From Neorhizobium galegae bv. officinalis (GTDB lineage Bacteria > Pseudomonadota > Alphaproteobacteria > Rhizobiales > Rhizobiaceae): 64,000 nt of DNA. The notes beneath the pieces are model-generated. The model did no database searches, had not been told where the DNA came from, and was given only the letters and a program-made list of their open reading frames with translations. The position numbers and the translations under genes are program-made. This document shows positions 35,872 to 44,096 of this stretch, piece after piece. The stretch covers positions 248,001 to 312,000 of the forward strand of contig CCRI01000001.1 in the NCBI GenBank assembly GCA_000985875.1, written 5' to 3'. Positions within the stretch are counted from its first letter, which is position 1, and every line of letters begins with the position of its first letter.

Positions 35872-37422
35872 ATGTCCGAATATACCGAAGGCGATAAAAA
35901 GCAGGATACCCATATCCTGCATTCCATGGGCTATGCGCAGGAACTCGAGCGCCGCATGAGCTCGTTTTCGAACTTTGCTATTTCATTTTCCATCATTTGC
36001 ATTCTCTCCGGCGGCATCAATTCGTTGGGCCAGGCGACTGCCGGCGCCGGCGGCGCGGCGATCGGCATCGGCTGGCCGCTCGGCTGCCTGATTTCCGGCA
36101 TCTTCGCGCTCGGGCTGGCGCAGATCGGCTCGGCCTATCCGACCGCGGGCGGCCTCTATCACTGGGGATCGATCCTCGGCAACCGCTTTACCGGCTGGCT
36201 TTCCGCCTGGCTCAACCTGCTCGGCCTCGTCACCGTGCTCGGCGCCATCAATGTCGGGACGTTCTATTTCTTCTTCGGGGCCTTCGGGCCGACTTTCGGC
36301 ATCGAGGATACGCTCACACACCGCGTGGTTTTCGTTGCCGTCATCACCGGGCTGCAGGCCGGCATCAATCATTTCGGCATAGGCCTGACCGCGAAACTCA
36401 CTGACTTTTCCGGCTATCTGATCTTCGCGACCGCAATCTTGCTGACGATCGCATGCCTTATCGCAGCCCCCGGCTTCGATTTCGCGCGGCTCTTCACCTT
36501 CGCCAATTATACCGGCACGGAGGGGGCGGCGCTCGTCTGGCCGAACAGCGTTTCCGGCGTTATGGCATTCCTTCTCGGCCTGCTCCTGCCGATCTACACG
36601 ATCACCGGTTATGACGCCTCGGCCCACACATCCGAGGAAACCGTCAAGGCGGCGGAATCCGTGCCGCGCGGCATGGTCTCGGCCGTGGTATGGTCCGCGG
36701 TGTTCGGCTACATCATGCTGTGCTCCTTCGTACTGATGATCCCCAACATGGACGATGCGGCCAAGCAGGGCTGGAACGTGTTCTTCTGGGCGATGGACGC
36801 TCAGATGAACCCTACCGTGAAGAGCATCCTCTATTTCCTGATCTTCATTTCCCAGCTGCTTTGCGGACTGGCTACCGTCACCTCGCTATCGCGGATGATC
36901 TTCGCCTTCTCGCGCGACAAGGGCCTGCCTGCGTCGTCGGTGCTCGCCAAGGTCAGCCCGAAATACCGTTCGCCCGTCGCGGCGATCTGGACCGGCTCCA
37001 TCCTCGCCGTGCTGTTCGTCTGGTTCACCTCGGCGATCACCATTGCCGGCACGCCGGCCTATTCGATCGTCGTGTCCTGCACGGTCATCTTCCTGTTCCT
37101 GTCCTTCGCCCTGCCCATCGCGCTCGGGCTGTTCACGATCGGCACGGCGAAATGGCCGAAGATGGGACCCTGGAACATGGGTATTCCGGTCTACAGGCTG
37201 ATCGCCGTTCTGGCGATCATCTCGATGATCGTCATCTTCTTCATCGGCATCCAGCCGCCGAACGACTGGGCGCTCGAAATCACCGTCGGCTTCCTGGTGC
37301 TGACCGGAATCGTATGGTTCGCCTTCGAGAACCGGCGCTTCATGGGACCGCCGATCGGCGAGGCCATCGCCAAGCGGCAGGCCGAGATCGCTGCTGCGGA
37401 AGCGGCTGTCGGAGAGAAATAA
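35872..37422 (+). CDS. APC family amino acid/amine permease
   Basis: Inner-membrane secondary transporter of 516 aa with about 12 hydrophobic segments. The ATG at 35872 follows GGGGGAAG. The N-terminus GYAQELERRMSSFSNFAISFSIICILSGG and the GYDASAHTSEET block (about residues 245-256) are typical of the amino-acid/GABA/choline group of APC permeases. It lies between the amidohydrolase and the glutamine-synthetase-like gene, so it is the likely importer of the amine that the ligase acts on. Confidence 0.9.
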   Translation: MSEYTEGDKKQDTHILHSMGYAQELERRMSSFSNFAISFSIICILSGGINSLGQATAGAGGAAIGIGWPLGCLISGIFALGLAQIGSAYPTAGGLYHWGSILGNRFTGWLSAWLNLLGLVTVLGAINVGTFYFFFGAFGPTFGIEDTLTHRVVFVAVITGLQAGINHFGIGLTAKLTDFSGYLIFATAILLTIACLIAAPGFDFARLFTFANYTGTEGAALVWPNSVSGVMAFLLGLLLPIYTITGYDASAHTSEETVKAAESVPRGMVSAVVWSAVFGYIMLCSFVLMIPNMDDAAKQGWNVFFWAMDAQMNPTVKSILYFLIFISQLLCGLATVTSLSRMIFAFSRDKGLPASSVLAKVSPKYRSPVAAIWTGSILAVLFVWFTSAITIAGTPAYSIVVSCTVIFLFLSFALPIALGLFTIGTAKWPKMGPWNMGIPVYRLIAVLAIISMIVIFFIGIQPPNDWALEITVGFLVLTGIVWFAFENRRFMGPPIGEAIAKRQAEIAAAEAAVGEK

Positions 37423-37453
37423 GCGCAACCGGGCTGACGCCCCTATGATCCCG

Positions 37454-37482
37454 CCGCCACGACCCTTCAAAGGTTGTGGCGG
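37454..37482 (+). terminator. Hairpin between permease and ligase genes
   Basis: CCGCCACGACC pairs with GGTTGTGGCGG (11 bp, one G-U) around a 7-base loop, 28 bases before the ligase start. There is no U-tract, so it is probably an attenuating or processing hairpin inside the operon. Confidence 0.45.
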
Positions 37483-37509
37483 TTCACCCCTTTGAAACGG
37501 ATGTGAGGC

Positions 37510-38880
37510 ATGACCCCGATTTACTCCTTCGACGATCTGAAACGCGATGTCGCCGATGGCCGCATCGATACGATCATCGCCGCCCAGGTGGACATGCAGG
37601 GCCGCCTGATGGGCAAGCGGTTCCAGGCGGAATATTTCGTCGAGAGCGCCTATCAGGAGACCCATAGCTGCAACTACCTGCTTGCCACCGATATCGAGAT
37701 GGAGACCATTTCCGGCTACAAGGCGACCAGCTGGGAGCAGGGCTACGGCGACTATACGATGAAGCCGGATCTCGCGACGCTCAGAAAACTGCCCTGGCTC
37801 GAAGGCACGGCGCTGGTACTCTGCGACGTGCTCGACCATCACACCCATGAAGAGGTGCCGCATTCGCCGCGCGCCATCCTCAAGAGACAGGTCCAGCGGC
37901 TGGCCGACATGGGCATGTCCGCCTTCATGGCGACAGAACTCGAATTTTTCCTGTTCGACCAGACCTACGACCAGGCGCGCGAGAGCGGCTACCGCAATCT
38001 CAAGCTGGCGAGCGGCTACAACGAGGACTACCACATCTTCCAGACCACCAAGGAAGAGGAGGTGATGCGGGCGATCCGCACCGGGCTGCAGGGCGCCGGC
38101 ATTCCGGTGGAGAACTCCAAGGGCGAGGCTTCGGCCGGCCAGGAGGAAATCAACGTCCGTTACGCCGACGCGCTGACCATGGCCGACCGGCACGTGATCA
38201 TCAAGAACGCGTGCAAGGAAATCGCCTGGGGCAAGGGCAAGGCGATCACCTTCCTCGCCAAGTGGAACTATTCGGCTGCCGGCAGCTCGTCCCACATCCA
38301 CCAGTCGCTGTGGAGCGCCGACGGCAAGACGTCTTTGTTCTTCGACAAGGACGGCGAGCACGGCATGTCGGAACTGATGAAACATTATATCGCCGGGCTG
38401 CTCAGCCATGCTGGCGAGATCACTTTCTTCCTGGCGCCCTACATCAATTCCTACAAGCGCTTCATGGCCGGCACGTTCGCGCCGACCAAGGCCGTCTGGT
38501 CGAAGGACAACCGCACCGCCGGGTATCGCCTCTGCGGCGAGGCGACCAAGGGGATCCGTATCGAATGCCGCGTCGGCGGTTCCGACCTCAACCCCTATCT
38601 CGCCATGGCGGCGCTGATCGCTGCCGGAATCGACGGCATCGAGAAGAAGATGGCGCTGGAACCGGCCTTTGTCGGCGATGCCTACGGCGGCAAGGATATT
38701 CGCGAAATCCCGAAAACCTTGCGCGATGCGGTCGATCTGATGAACGGATCGGAACTGCTGCGCTCGGCCTTCGGCGACGACGTCATCGACCACTATGTCC
38801 GCGCCGGCCAATGGGAGCAGGAGGAATACGATCGCCGTGTGACGGATTGGGAAGTGGCGCGGGGATTCGAGAGAGCTTGA
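37510..38880 (+). CDS. Glutamine synthetase-like gamma-glutamyl-amine ligase
   Basis: ATP-dependent ligase of the GS fold, 456 aa. Metal and substrate motifs are ATELEFFLFD (about residues 139-148), GQEEINVRYADAL, SSSHIHQSLW (ATP-site histidine), SYKRFMAGTFAP and RIECRVGGSDLNPYLAMAA. The N-terminal beta-grasp part is short, and the adenylylation loop of housekeeping GlnA (NLYDLPP) is replaced by DAYGGKDIREIP. This places it with PuuA/GlnA3/GlnA4-type enzymes that glutamylate amines. With an alcohol and an aldehyde dehydrogenase downstream, an amino alcohol such as ethanolamine is a plausible partner. Confidence 0.85.
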   Translation: MTPIYSFDDLKRDVADGRIDTIIAAQVDMQGRLMGKRFQAEYFVESAYQETHSCNYLLATDIEMETISGYKATSWEQGYGDYTMKPDLATLRKLPWLEGTALVLCDVLDHHTHEEVPHSPRAILKRQVQRLADMGMSAFMATELEFFLFDQTYDQARESGYRNLKLASGYNEDYHIFQTTKEEEVMRAIRTGLQGAGIPVENSKGEASAGQEEINVRYADALTMADRHVIIKNACKEIAWGKGKAITFLAKWNYSAAGSSSHIHQSLWSADGKTSLFFDKDGEHGMSELMKHYIAGLLSHAGEITFFLAPYINSYKRFMAGTFAPTKAVWSKDNRTAGYRLCGEATKGIRIECRVGGSDLNPYLAMAALIAAGIDGIEKKMALEPAFVGDAYGGKDIREIPKTLRDAVDLMNGSELLRSAFGDDVIDHYVRAGQWEQEEYDRRVTDWEVARGFERA

Positions 38881-38884
38881 GATA

Positions 38885-38940
38885 ATCGCAACAGAAGTGG
38901 TGCGATTGTTGTCTTCATCGCATCGTGCTATGGTTGCGAT
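38885..38940. promoter_or_regulatory. Alternating ATCGC/GCGAT half-sites before the XRE gene
   Basis: Four half-sites lie in 56 bases: ATCGC (38885), GCGAT (38902), ATCGC (38917) and GCGAT (38936), paired as inverted repeats with 12- and 14-base spacers. The outermost extend to ATCGCAAC/GTTGCGAT. They end 21 bases before the XRE start, as expected for an autoregulated antitoxin operator. Confidence 0.55.
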
Positions 38941-38961
38941 GACGGCAATCCGGAGACGGTC

Positions 38962-39426
38962 ATGGGAGCGATCGACAGCGCCTGGTTTTATGAAAAGCTG
39001 GCTGAAAAAGGCAGTTCGTTGCGGGATATGGCGCGCTTCATGGAGCTCGATCCCAGCGCGGTCTCGCGCATGCTGAACGGCGAGCGGAAGATGAGCGCGG
39101 AAGAGCAGGACCGGATTTCGGCCTTTCTCGGGCTAGATCTCAATGAGGTTGCAGCTCATCGGCGTGGTGAGATGGCAGGCTTGTCGGAGAGCAAACAGGC
39201 GGCCTATGAGCTCCGGCTGCCGCCGCCCGAACGTCCCGTGAAGATGTTTACGGAAGCCGACATCATCTACAAGGATGGCAAGCGCTGGATGGAAAAGGAT
39301 GACGGCACCCTGATAGAATTGCATCCCGCCTACGGTTGCATGAAGGGTACGATGACGATCCCGCCGGATCTTGACCTTACAGCGCCTGTCGATCCCGATT
39401 GGGGTAAAGTCTACGAGGATGACTGA
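38962..39426 (+). CDS. XRE-type HTH protein, likely antitoxin
   Basis: Protein of 154 aa with a GGAG site before its ATG. The XRE HTH (about residues 12-62) contains SLRDMARFMELDPSAVSRMLNGERKMSAEEQ. The C-terminal half (about 80-154) is acidic and rich in E/D and P (ending WGKVYEDD), probably the toxin-binding part. Its last 8 bases overlap the PIN gene (ATGACTGA). Most PIN toxins pair with AbrB, RHH or Phd antitoxins, so an XRE partner is less common. The pair sits between the ligase and aldehyde dehydrogenase genes. Confidence 0.75.
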   Translation: MGAIDSAWFYEKLAEKGSSLRDMARFMELDPSAVSRMLNGERKMSAEEQDRISAFLGLDLNEVAAHRRGEMAGLSESKQAAYELRLPPPERPVKMFTEADIIYKDGKRWMEKDDGTLIELHPAYGCMKGTMTIPPDLDLTAPVDPDWGKVYEDD

Positions 39427-39835
39427 TCGATATCTATTGGACACCTGCGCCGTCATTTGGCTTGCGAACGGTGCTCCGCTCGGTCGGGACGCCAATACGG
39501 TTCTCAGCGAGAATCGCACACGGAGTGGAGCTTTGGTTATTTCATCGATGTCGGCATGGGAGATCGGGATGTTGGTCAGCAAAGGTCGATTGCCGACAGC
39601 TAAAAATGCAGCAGCCTGGTTTAACGACGCGCGCGGGATGATTGGCGCTGATATTATGGATATATCCCAATCGGCTTTAATCGAGGCTTCCTTCCTCCCG
39701 CAACCCATCCATAACGACCCCACGGACCGCATTCTGATTGCTACCGCCCGCGAAAACGACCTGACAATCATCACGCGCGATCGCGCAATCCTTGCCTATG
39801 GCGATGCCGGCCATGTTCGCACCCTCGCCTGTTAA
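39419..39835 (+). CDS. PIN-domain (VapC-like) toxin
   Basis: Predicted Mg-dependent RNase of 138 aa. The PIN acidic residues are in place: the first aspartate in YLLDTCAVIWL (residue 8), the glutamate in SAWEIGML, and the aspartates in DPTDRILIATARENDLTIITRD. The start overlaps the antitoxin stop by 8 bases, so the two are translationally coupled. It is complete, with no frameshift. A type II toxin-antitoxin role is inferred from gene order. Confidence 0.85.
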   Translation: MTDRYLLDTCAVIWLANGAPLGRDANTVLSENRTRSGALVISSMSAWEIGMLVSKGRLPTAKNAAAWFNDARGMIGADIMDISQSALIEASFLPQPIHNDPTDRILIATARENDLTIITRDRAILAYGDAGHVRTLAC

Positions 39836-39871
39836 ATTTTCGGGCCTGTTGAATTTCTGGAGTATGTATCA

Positions 39872-41257
39872 ATGACGATGATTCAATGTATCTCGCCGGT
39901 GGACGGCTCGGTCTATGCCGAACGTCCGGCCATGTCGCCGGAGGCCGCGGCGGAGGCCGTTGGCCGCGCTCGGCATGCGCAGAAGGCATGGGCCAAGCGG
40001 CCGCTCGAGGAGCGTGTCCAGCTCGTGCTGAAAGGCGTGGCGCGCCTCAACGAGATGGTCGACGAGGTGGTGCCGGAGCTTGCCTGGATGATGGGCCGGC
40101 CGGTGCGTTACGGCGGCGAGTTCAAGGGGTTCAACGAGCGCTCCAACTATGTGGCGTCGATCGCGGCCGATGCGCTTGCGCCTTTGCGTGTCGAGGATAG
40201 CGCCTCCTTCGAGCGCCGTATCGAACGGGAGCCGCATGGCGTCGTGTTCGTCATCGCGCCCTGGAACTATCCCTATATGACCGCGATCAACACGGTCGCG
40301 CCGGCGCTGATGGCCGGCAATGCGGTCGTCATCAAACATGCCTCGCAGACGCTGCTCGTCGGCGAGCGCATGGTGCGCGCCTTCGTCGAGGCCGGCGTTC
40401 CGGAGGACGTCTTCCAGAACATCTTCCTCGACCACGCGACGTCGGCCAAGCTGATTTCCGAAGGCCTGTTCAACTTCATCAATTTCACGGGCTCCGTCGA
40501 GGGCGGACGGTCGATCGAGCGCGCCGCGGCTGGCACATTTACCGGCATCGGCCTCGAGCTCGGCGGGAAAGATCCGGGTTACGTCATGGATGACGCCGAT
40601 CTCGACGCCGCCGTCGACACGCTGATGGACGGCGCGACCTATAATTCCGGCCAGTGCTGCTGCGGCATCGAGCGTATCTACGTGCATGAATCTCTCTACG
40701 ACGCCTTCGTCGAGAAGTCGGTCGCCTGGGTGTCGAACTACAAGCTCGGCAATCCGCTCGACAAGGAAACCACGCTCGGGCCGATGGCCAACAAGCGCTT
40801 CGCCAAGGTGGTGCGTCAGCAGATTGCCGATGCGGTCGCAAGCGGCGCCAGGGCGCTCGTCGATCCGAAGCTTTTCCCCGCCGATGACGGCGGCGCCTAT
40901 CTCGCTCCCCAGGTTCTGGTCGATGTCGATCATTCCATGGAGATCATGCGCGAGGAGACTTTTGGCCCGGCCGTCGGTATCATGAAGGTGAAGAGTGACG
41001 ACGAGGCGATCGACTACATGAACGACAGCCGCTACGGGTTGACGGCGTCGCTGTGGACGCCGGATGTCGATCGCGCCAACCGGATCGGCAGCCAGCTTGA
41101 AACCGGTACGGTGTTCATGAACCGCGCCGATTATCTCGACCCGGCGCTGGTCTGGACCGGCGTCAAGGAAACCGGGCGCGGCGGCTCGCTCTCCGTGCTC
41201 GGCTTCCACAACCTGACCCGCCCGAAATCCTACCACCTCAAGAAGGTCACGAAATGA
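39872..41257 (+). CDS. Aldehyde dehydrogenase family protein
   Basis: NAD(P)-dependent aldehyde dehydrogenase of 461 aa. It has the cofactor motif FVIAPWNYPY (about 128-137), NFTGSVEGG, the general-base glutamate in LELGGKDPG (about 232-240) and the catalytic cysteine in YNSGQCCCGIERIYV (about 265-279). The overlap of its end with the iron alcohol dehydrogenase (ATGA) couples the two steps alcohol to aldehyde to acid. It probably belonged to the same operon as the ligase before the toxin-antitoxin pair came between. Confidence 0.93.
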   Translation: MTMIQCISPVDGSVYAERPAMSPEAAAEAVGRARHAQKAWAKRPLEERVQLVLKGVARLNEMVDEVVPELAWMMGRPVRYGGEFKGFNERSNYVASIAADALAPLRVEDSASFERRIEREPHGVVFVIAPWNYPYMTAINTVAPALMAGNAVVIKHASQTLLVGERMVRAFVEAGVPEDVFQNIFLDHATSAKLISEGLFNFINFTGSVEGGRSIERAAAGTFTGIGLELGGKDPGYVMDDADLDAAVDTLMDGATYNSGQCCCGIERIYVHESLYDAFVEKSVAWVSNYKLGNPLDKETTLGPMANKRFAKVVRQQIADAVASGARALVDPKLFPADDGGAYLAPQVLVDVDHSMEIMREETFGPAVGIMKVKSDDEAIDYMNDSRYGLTASLWTPDVDRANRIGSQLETGTVFMNRADYLDPALVWTGVKETGRGGSLSVLGFHNLTRPKSYHLKKVTK

Positions 41258-42399
41258 ATATCGTCGCGAACTGGAGCTATCCGACCGCCGTCAAGCTGGG
41301 CCGCGGACGGATCAAGGAACTGGCGGACGCCTGCAAGACGCTCGGCCTCAAGAAGCCGCTTCTGGTCACCGACCGGGGACTGGCCTCGATGGCGATCACC
41401 GGCCATGCGCTCGACGTGCTGGAAGAGGCAGGCCTCGGCCGGGCGATCTTTGCCGACGTCGATCCGAACCCGAACGAGAACAATCTCGAAGCCGGCGTGA
41501 AGGCCTACAAAGAGGGCGGCCATGACGGCGTCGTCGCCTTCGGCGGCGGTTCAGGCCTCGATCTCGGCAAGCTGATCGCCTTCATGGCCGGCCAGACGCG
41601 GCCGGTCTGGGATTTCGAGGATATCGGCGACTGGTGGACCCGTGCCGACGCCTCGAAGATCGCGCCGATCGTCGCCGTGCCGACCACGGCCGGCACTGGT
41701 TCGGAAGTCGGCCGGGCAGGGGTGCTCACCAATTCCGTCACCCATGTGAAGAAGATCATCTTCCATCCGAAACTGCTGCCGGGCGTCGTCATCTGCGATC
41801 CGGAGCTGACGATGGGCATGCCCAAGGTGATCACGGTCGGCACCGGCATGGATGCCTTTGCCCACTGCCTGGAAGCCTATTCCTCGCCCTTCTACCACCC
41901 GATGTCCGGCGGGATCGCACTCGAAGGCATGCGGCTCGTCAAGGAATTCCTGCCGCGCGCCTACAAGGACGGGGCGGATCTCGAAGCCCGCACCAACATG
42001 ATGTCGGCCGCAGCCATGGGCGCCGTCGCCTTCCAGAAGGGGCTCGGCGCCATCCATTCGCTGTCGCATCCGATCGGGGCGGTCTACAACACCCATCACG
42101 GCATGACCAACGCGGTCGTCATGCCGCCGGTGCTGCGCTTCAACCGTCCGGCGATCGAGGAGAAGATCGCCCGCGCCGCCGCTTATCTCGGCATCGCCGG
42201 CGGGTTCGACGGGTTCTACGATTACGTCCTGTCGCTGCGCTCCGAACTCGGCGTGCCGGACAATCTGACGGCGATGGGAATCAAGCCCGACCGAATCGAT
42301 GAGCTGACGGCCATGGCGATGGAGGACCCGAGTTGCGGCGGCAACCCCGTCACCATGACGATGGAGAACACAAAGGCACTTTTCCTCGACTGCTTTTAA
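41254..42399 (+). CDS. Iron-containing alcohol dehydrogenase
   Basis: Group III alcohol dehydrogenase of 381 aa. It has the NAD-binding GGGSGLDLGK (about 95-104), the PTTAGTGSEVG motif and the metal ligands in GMDAFAHCLEAY (D and H), AIHSLSHPIGAVYNTHHG (two H). It would oxidise a primary alcohol to the aldehyde used by the preceding dehydrogenase. The last gene of the cluster, it ends at an intrinsic terminator. Confidence 0.92.
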   Translation: MNIVANWSYPTAVKLGRGRIKELADACKTLGLKKPLLVTDRGLASMAITGHALDVLEEAGLGRAIFADVDPNPNENNLEAGVKAYKEGGHDGVVAFGGGSGLDLGKLIAFMAGQTRPVWDFEDIGDWWTRADASKIAPIVAVPTTAGTGSEVGRAGVLTNSVTHVKKIIFHPKLLPGVVICDPELTMGMPKVITVGTGMDAFAHCLEAYSSPFYHPMSGGIALEGMRLVKEFLPRAYKDGADLEARTNMMSAAAMGAVAFQKGLGAIHSLSHPIGAVYNTHHGMTNAVVMPPVLRFNRPAIEEKIARAAAYLGIAGGFDGFYDYVLSLRSELGVPDNLTAMGIKPDRIDELTAMAMEDPSCGGNPVTMTMENTKALFLDCF

Positions 42400-42435
42400 G
42401 ACTTCCGTACAGTTGCAAAACCGGCGTTAACGAAG

Positions 42436-42463
42436 GCCCGGAGGCCGAAACCTCCGGGCTTTT
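42436..42463 (+). terminator. Rho-independent terminator after the alcohol dehydrogenase
   Basis: GCCCGGAGG (42436-42444) pairs with CCTCCGGGC (42451-42459), a perfect 9-bp stem with a CGAAA-type loop, followed by TTTT. Confidence 0.85.
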
Positions 42464-42528
42464 CCGCATTTTAGAGCCAAAAGCTAAATCTCCTGAGTGA
42501 TATTAGTGGTGCCCAAATTTGCAATTCG

Positions 42529-42536
42529 TTAACCAT
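42529..42536 (+). promoter_or_regulatory. CtrA-like half-site upstream of parA-like gene
   Basis: TTAACCAT, the short CtrA motif described for Rhizobiales cell-cycle promoters, lies 85 bases before the ParA-like start in a 157-base gap after the terminator. An eight-base match can occur by chance. Confidence 0.3.
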
Positions 42537-42620
42537 GTTTGGAAAGGATGGCACTCATGACACCATGCTTCCCGGTGTCCTCGTGAGCGATGTGGCTCAA
42601 GACTAGTTCGAGGACCGACA

Positions 42621-43337
42621 ATGCCAGTAATTTCCTTTGCCAACGCCAAGGGTGGAGCCGGAAAAACGACCGCGGCACTCCTGCTCGCCACCGAACTTGC
42701 CCATCAGGGATTTCGCGTCACCGTCATCGATGCCGACCCGCAGCGCTGGATCAGCCAGTGGTTTGAGACCTCCGGCGCCGTGCGCAACATAGACGTGGTG
42801 TCGGAAGTCACGCTGGCATCGCTGCAATGTCATCTTCGGGAAATGGCATCGCGCACCGACTATTTCATCATCGATCTCGCCGGCGCCCGTGATGCGCTGG
42901 TCACCACGGCGATCGGCCTTTCCGACCATGTGATGATCCCGGTCCAGGGGTCGGCCATGGACGCCAAGGGTGCCGCGCAGATCCTCGACCTTCTGTCCTA
43001 CATGAAGGAGAGGGCTGGACTGGTGATCCCACATTCGGTGGTGCTGACGCGGGTGACGTCCATGGTCACCACCAAGGCGCTGCTGACCATCAAGGGTCTC
43101 CTGGCCGCCCGCGGCGTGCATGTCCTCGATACGCCGATCGGCGAACGAATCGCATTCAAGGAACTCTTCGAGACCGGCGGAACGCTCCACACGCTCGATC
43201 CGGCCAAGGTCAGCAATATCGACAAGGCGAAGGAAAACGCTCGGTCCTACGCGCAGGAAGTCATGCGTCTCATGCCGGTCAAGATCACCCGGTCTGTCGC
43301 ATCGCGCCTCTTCGGATTGGGCCGCTACGCCGCCTGA
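42621..43337 (+). CDS. Orphan ParA/MinD-like ATPase
   Basis: Deviant Walker ATPase of 238 aa. The N-terminus [24 protein letters not shown] has the signature lysine; [13 protein letters not shown] is Walker A' and the aspartate of [11 protein letters not shown] is Walker B. The C-terminal part lacks a ParB or DNA-binding extension, and there is no parB or parS nearby, so it is not the chromosome-partition pair. VirC1-like and polar-positioning ParA proteins look similar. It may position an envelope or chemotaxis complex; the partner is unknown. Confidence 0.8.
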   Translation: MPVISFANAKGGAGKTTAALLLATELAHQGFRVTVIDADPQRWISQWFETSGAVRNIDVVSEVTLASLQCHLREMASRTDYFIIDLAGARDALVTTAIGLSDHVMIPVQGSAMDAKGAAQILDLLSYMKERAGLVIPHSVVLTRVTSMVTTKALLTIKGLLAARGVHVLDTPIGERIAFKELFETGGTLHTLDPAKVSNIDKAKENARSYAQEVMRLMPVKITRSVASRLFGLGRYAA

Positions 43338-43370
43338 TATCATCCGACTTCTGTTTGGTCCAAGACTTGG

Positions 43371-43973
43371 TTAGGAGGCGGTCGGTTCGAAAGAGCCGAC
43401 CGCCTTTGCATATGAACTGGCTGCCTGGGTCGCTGCGGCTGCAGTTGAGATCAGGTCCGGCTCTTCCCGATTGGCCGGGATGTTGCGTGCAGTGATGAAC
43501 CGGTCACGCATCCGGCGCCAGTTCTGTTGGGCGAGGCTGCTGATTTCACCAGTCGGCATCCCCGATGTTGTCAGGATCTCCACCGTCAGCAGGTCGAAGC
43601 GGTCCTGCGAATGCATATAGCTCCAGCCGATCAATCTGCTTTGTGGGAGCGACGCGACGAGGACATGCAGCATTTGCTCGAGCGCGACCCGTTCGGGAGC
43701 GCCCAGGAGGACTTCGTCATGGGCGAGCGGGATTGCGATCGTGTTTTCATGCGCTTGTTCGGCATGGCGACGGAAACCAGGCGGGCCTGAATTTTCAAGC
43801 AGCACCTGGTTGCAGACGAAGATGCAACGATTGCAGATCGCGGTGGTTGCCGGACCGGCAATGATCATTTCGACGGTTCTGCGATTCTCACCACAAAAGG
43901 AGCAGACGGCTCCGTCGTCCCCGCGTCCGAAGAGGAGGGACAGGGCGCCTTTCAGTCTCGTCTTGAAGTCCAT
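43371..43973 (-). CDS. ClpX-type C4 zinc-finger protein without AAA domain
   Basis: Protein of about 200 aa from ATG 43973 (MDFKTRLKG; a longer frame reaches 44045). Residues about 25-60 read CSFCGENRRTV...IAGP...CNRCIFVCNQVLLE, the ClpX zinc-binding domain with its four cysteines. No Walker motifs follow. The rest (about 85-175) is an unrecognised folded region with LAHDEVLLGAPERVALEQML and ends in an A/S-rich tail. Because the ClpX zinc finger binds adaptors and substrates, this could be a decoy or adaptor, which is inference. Its last codons form the hairpin that ends the convergent parA-like transcript. Confidence 0.72.
   Translation of the reverse strand: MDFKTRLKGALSLLFGRGDDGAVCSFCGENRRTVEMIIAGPATTAICNRCIFVCNQVLLENSGPPGFRRHAEQAHENTIAIPLAHDEVLLGAPERVALEQMLHVLVASLPQSRLIGWSYMHSQDRFDLLTVEILTTSGMPTGEISSLAQQNWRRMRDRFITARNIPANREEPDLISTAAAATQAASSYAKAVGSFEPTAS
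43376..43407 (+). terminator. Terminator of the parA-like gene inside the convergent gene's end
   Basis: AGGCGGTCGG (43376-43385) pairs perfectly with CCGACCGCCT (43396-43405), followed by TT. It lies 39 bases after the ParA-like stop and within the last codons of the minus-strand zinc-finger gene. Confidence 0.7.
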
Positions 43974-44046
43974 TCCATCCACCGCCGATGTATATGTCTT
44001 TCGAAAACCGGAGCCTCTTTTGCCCGAAGCCAGATTGTCAGGCAAA

Positions 44047-44078
44047 CAAAAAGCCGCCGGCCGCGGGTGCCGACGGCT
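44047..44078 (-). terminator. Rho-independent terminator of the L,D-transpeptidase gene
   Basis: On the minus strand AGCCGTCGG pairs with CCGGCGGCT (one G-U pair) and is followed by TTTTTG. It starts 18 bases after the L,D-transpeptidase stop. Confidence 0.8.
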
Positions 44079-44096
44079 GATGTGGTGTCCGGGATC

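Noticed and set aside
42621..43337. Plasmid or chromosome partition ParA
   Set aside because: No parB, parS or repABC genes adjacent; an orphan ATPase is the safer call.
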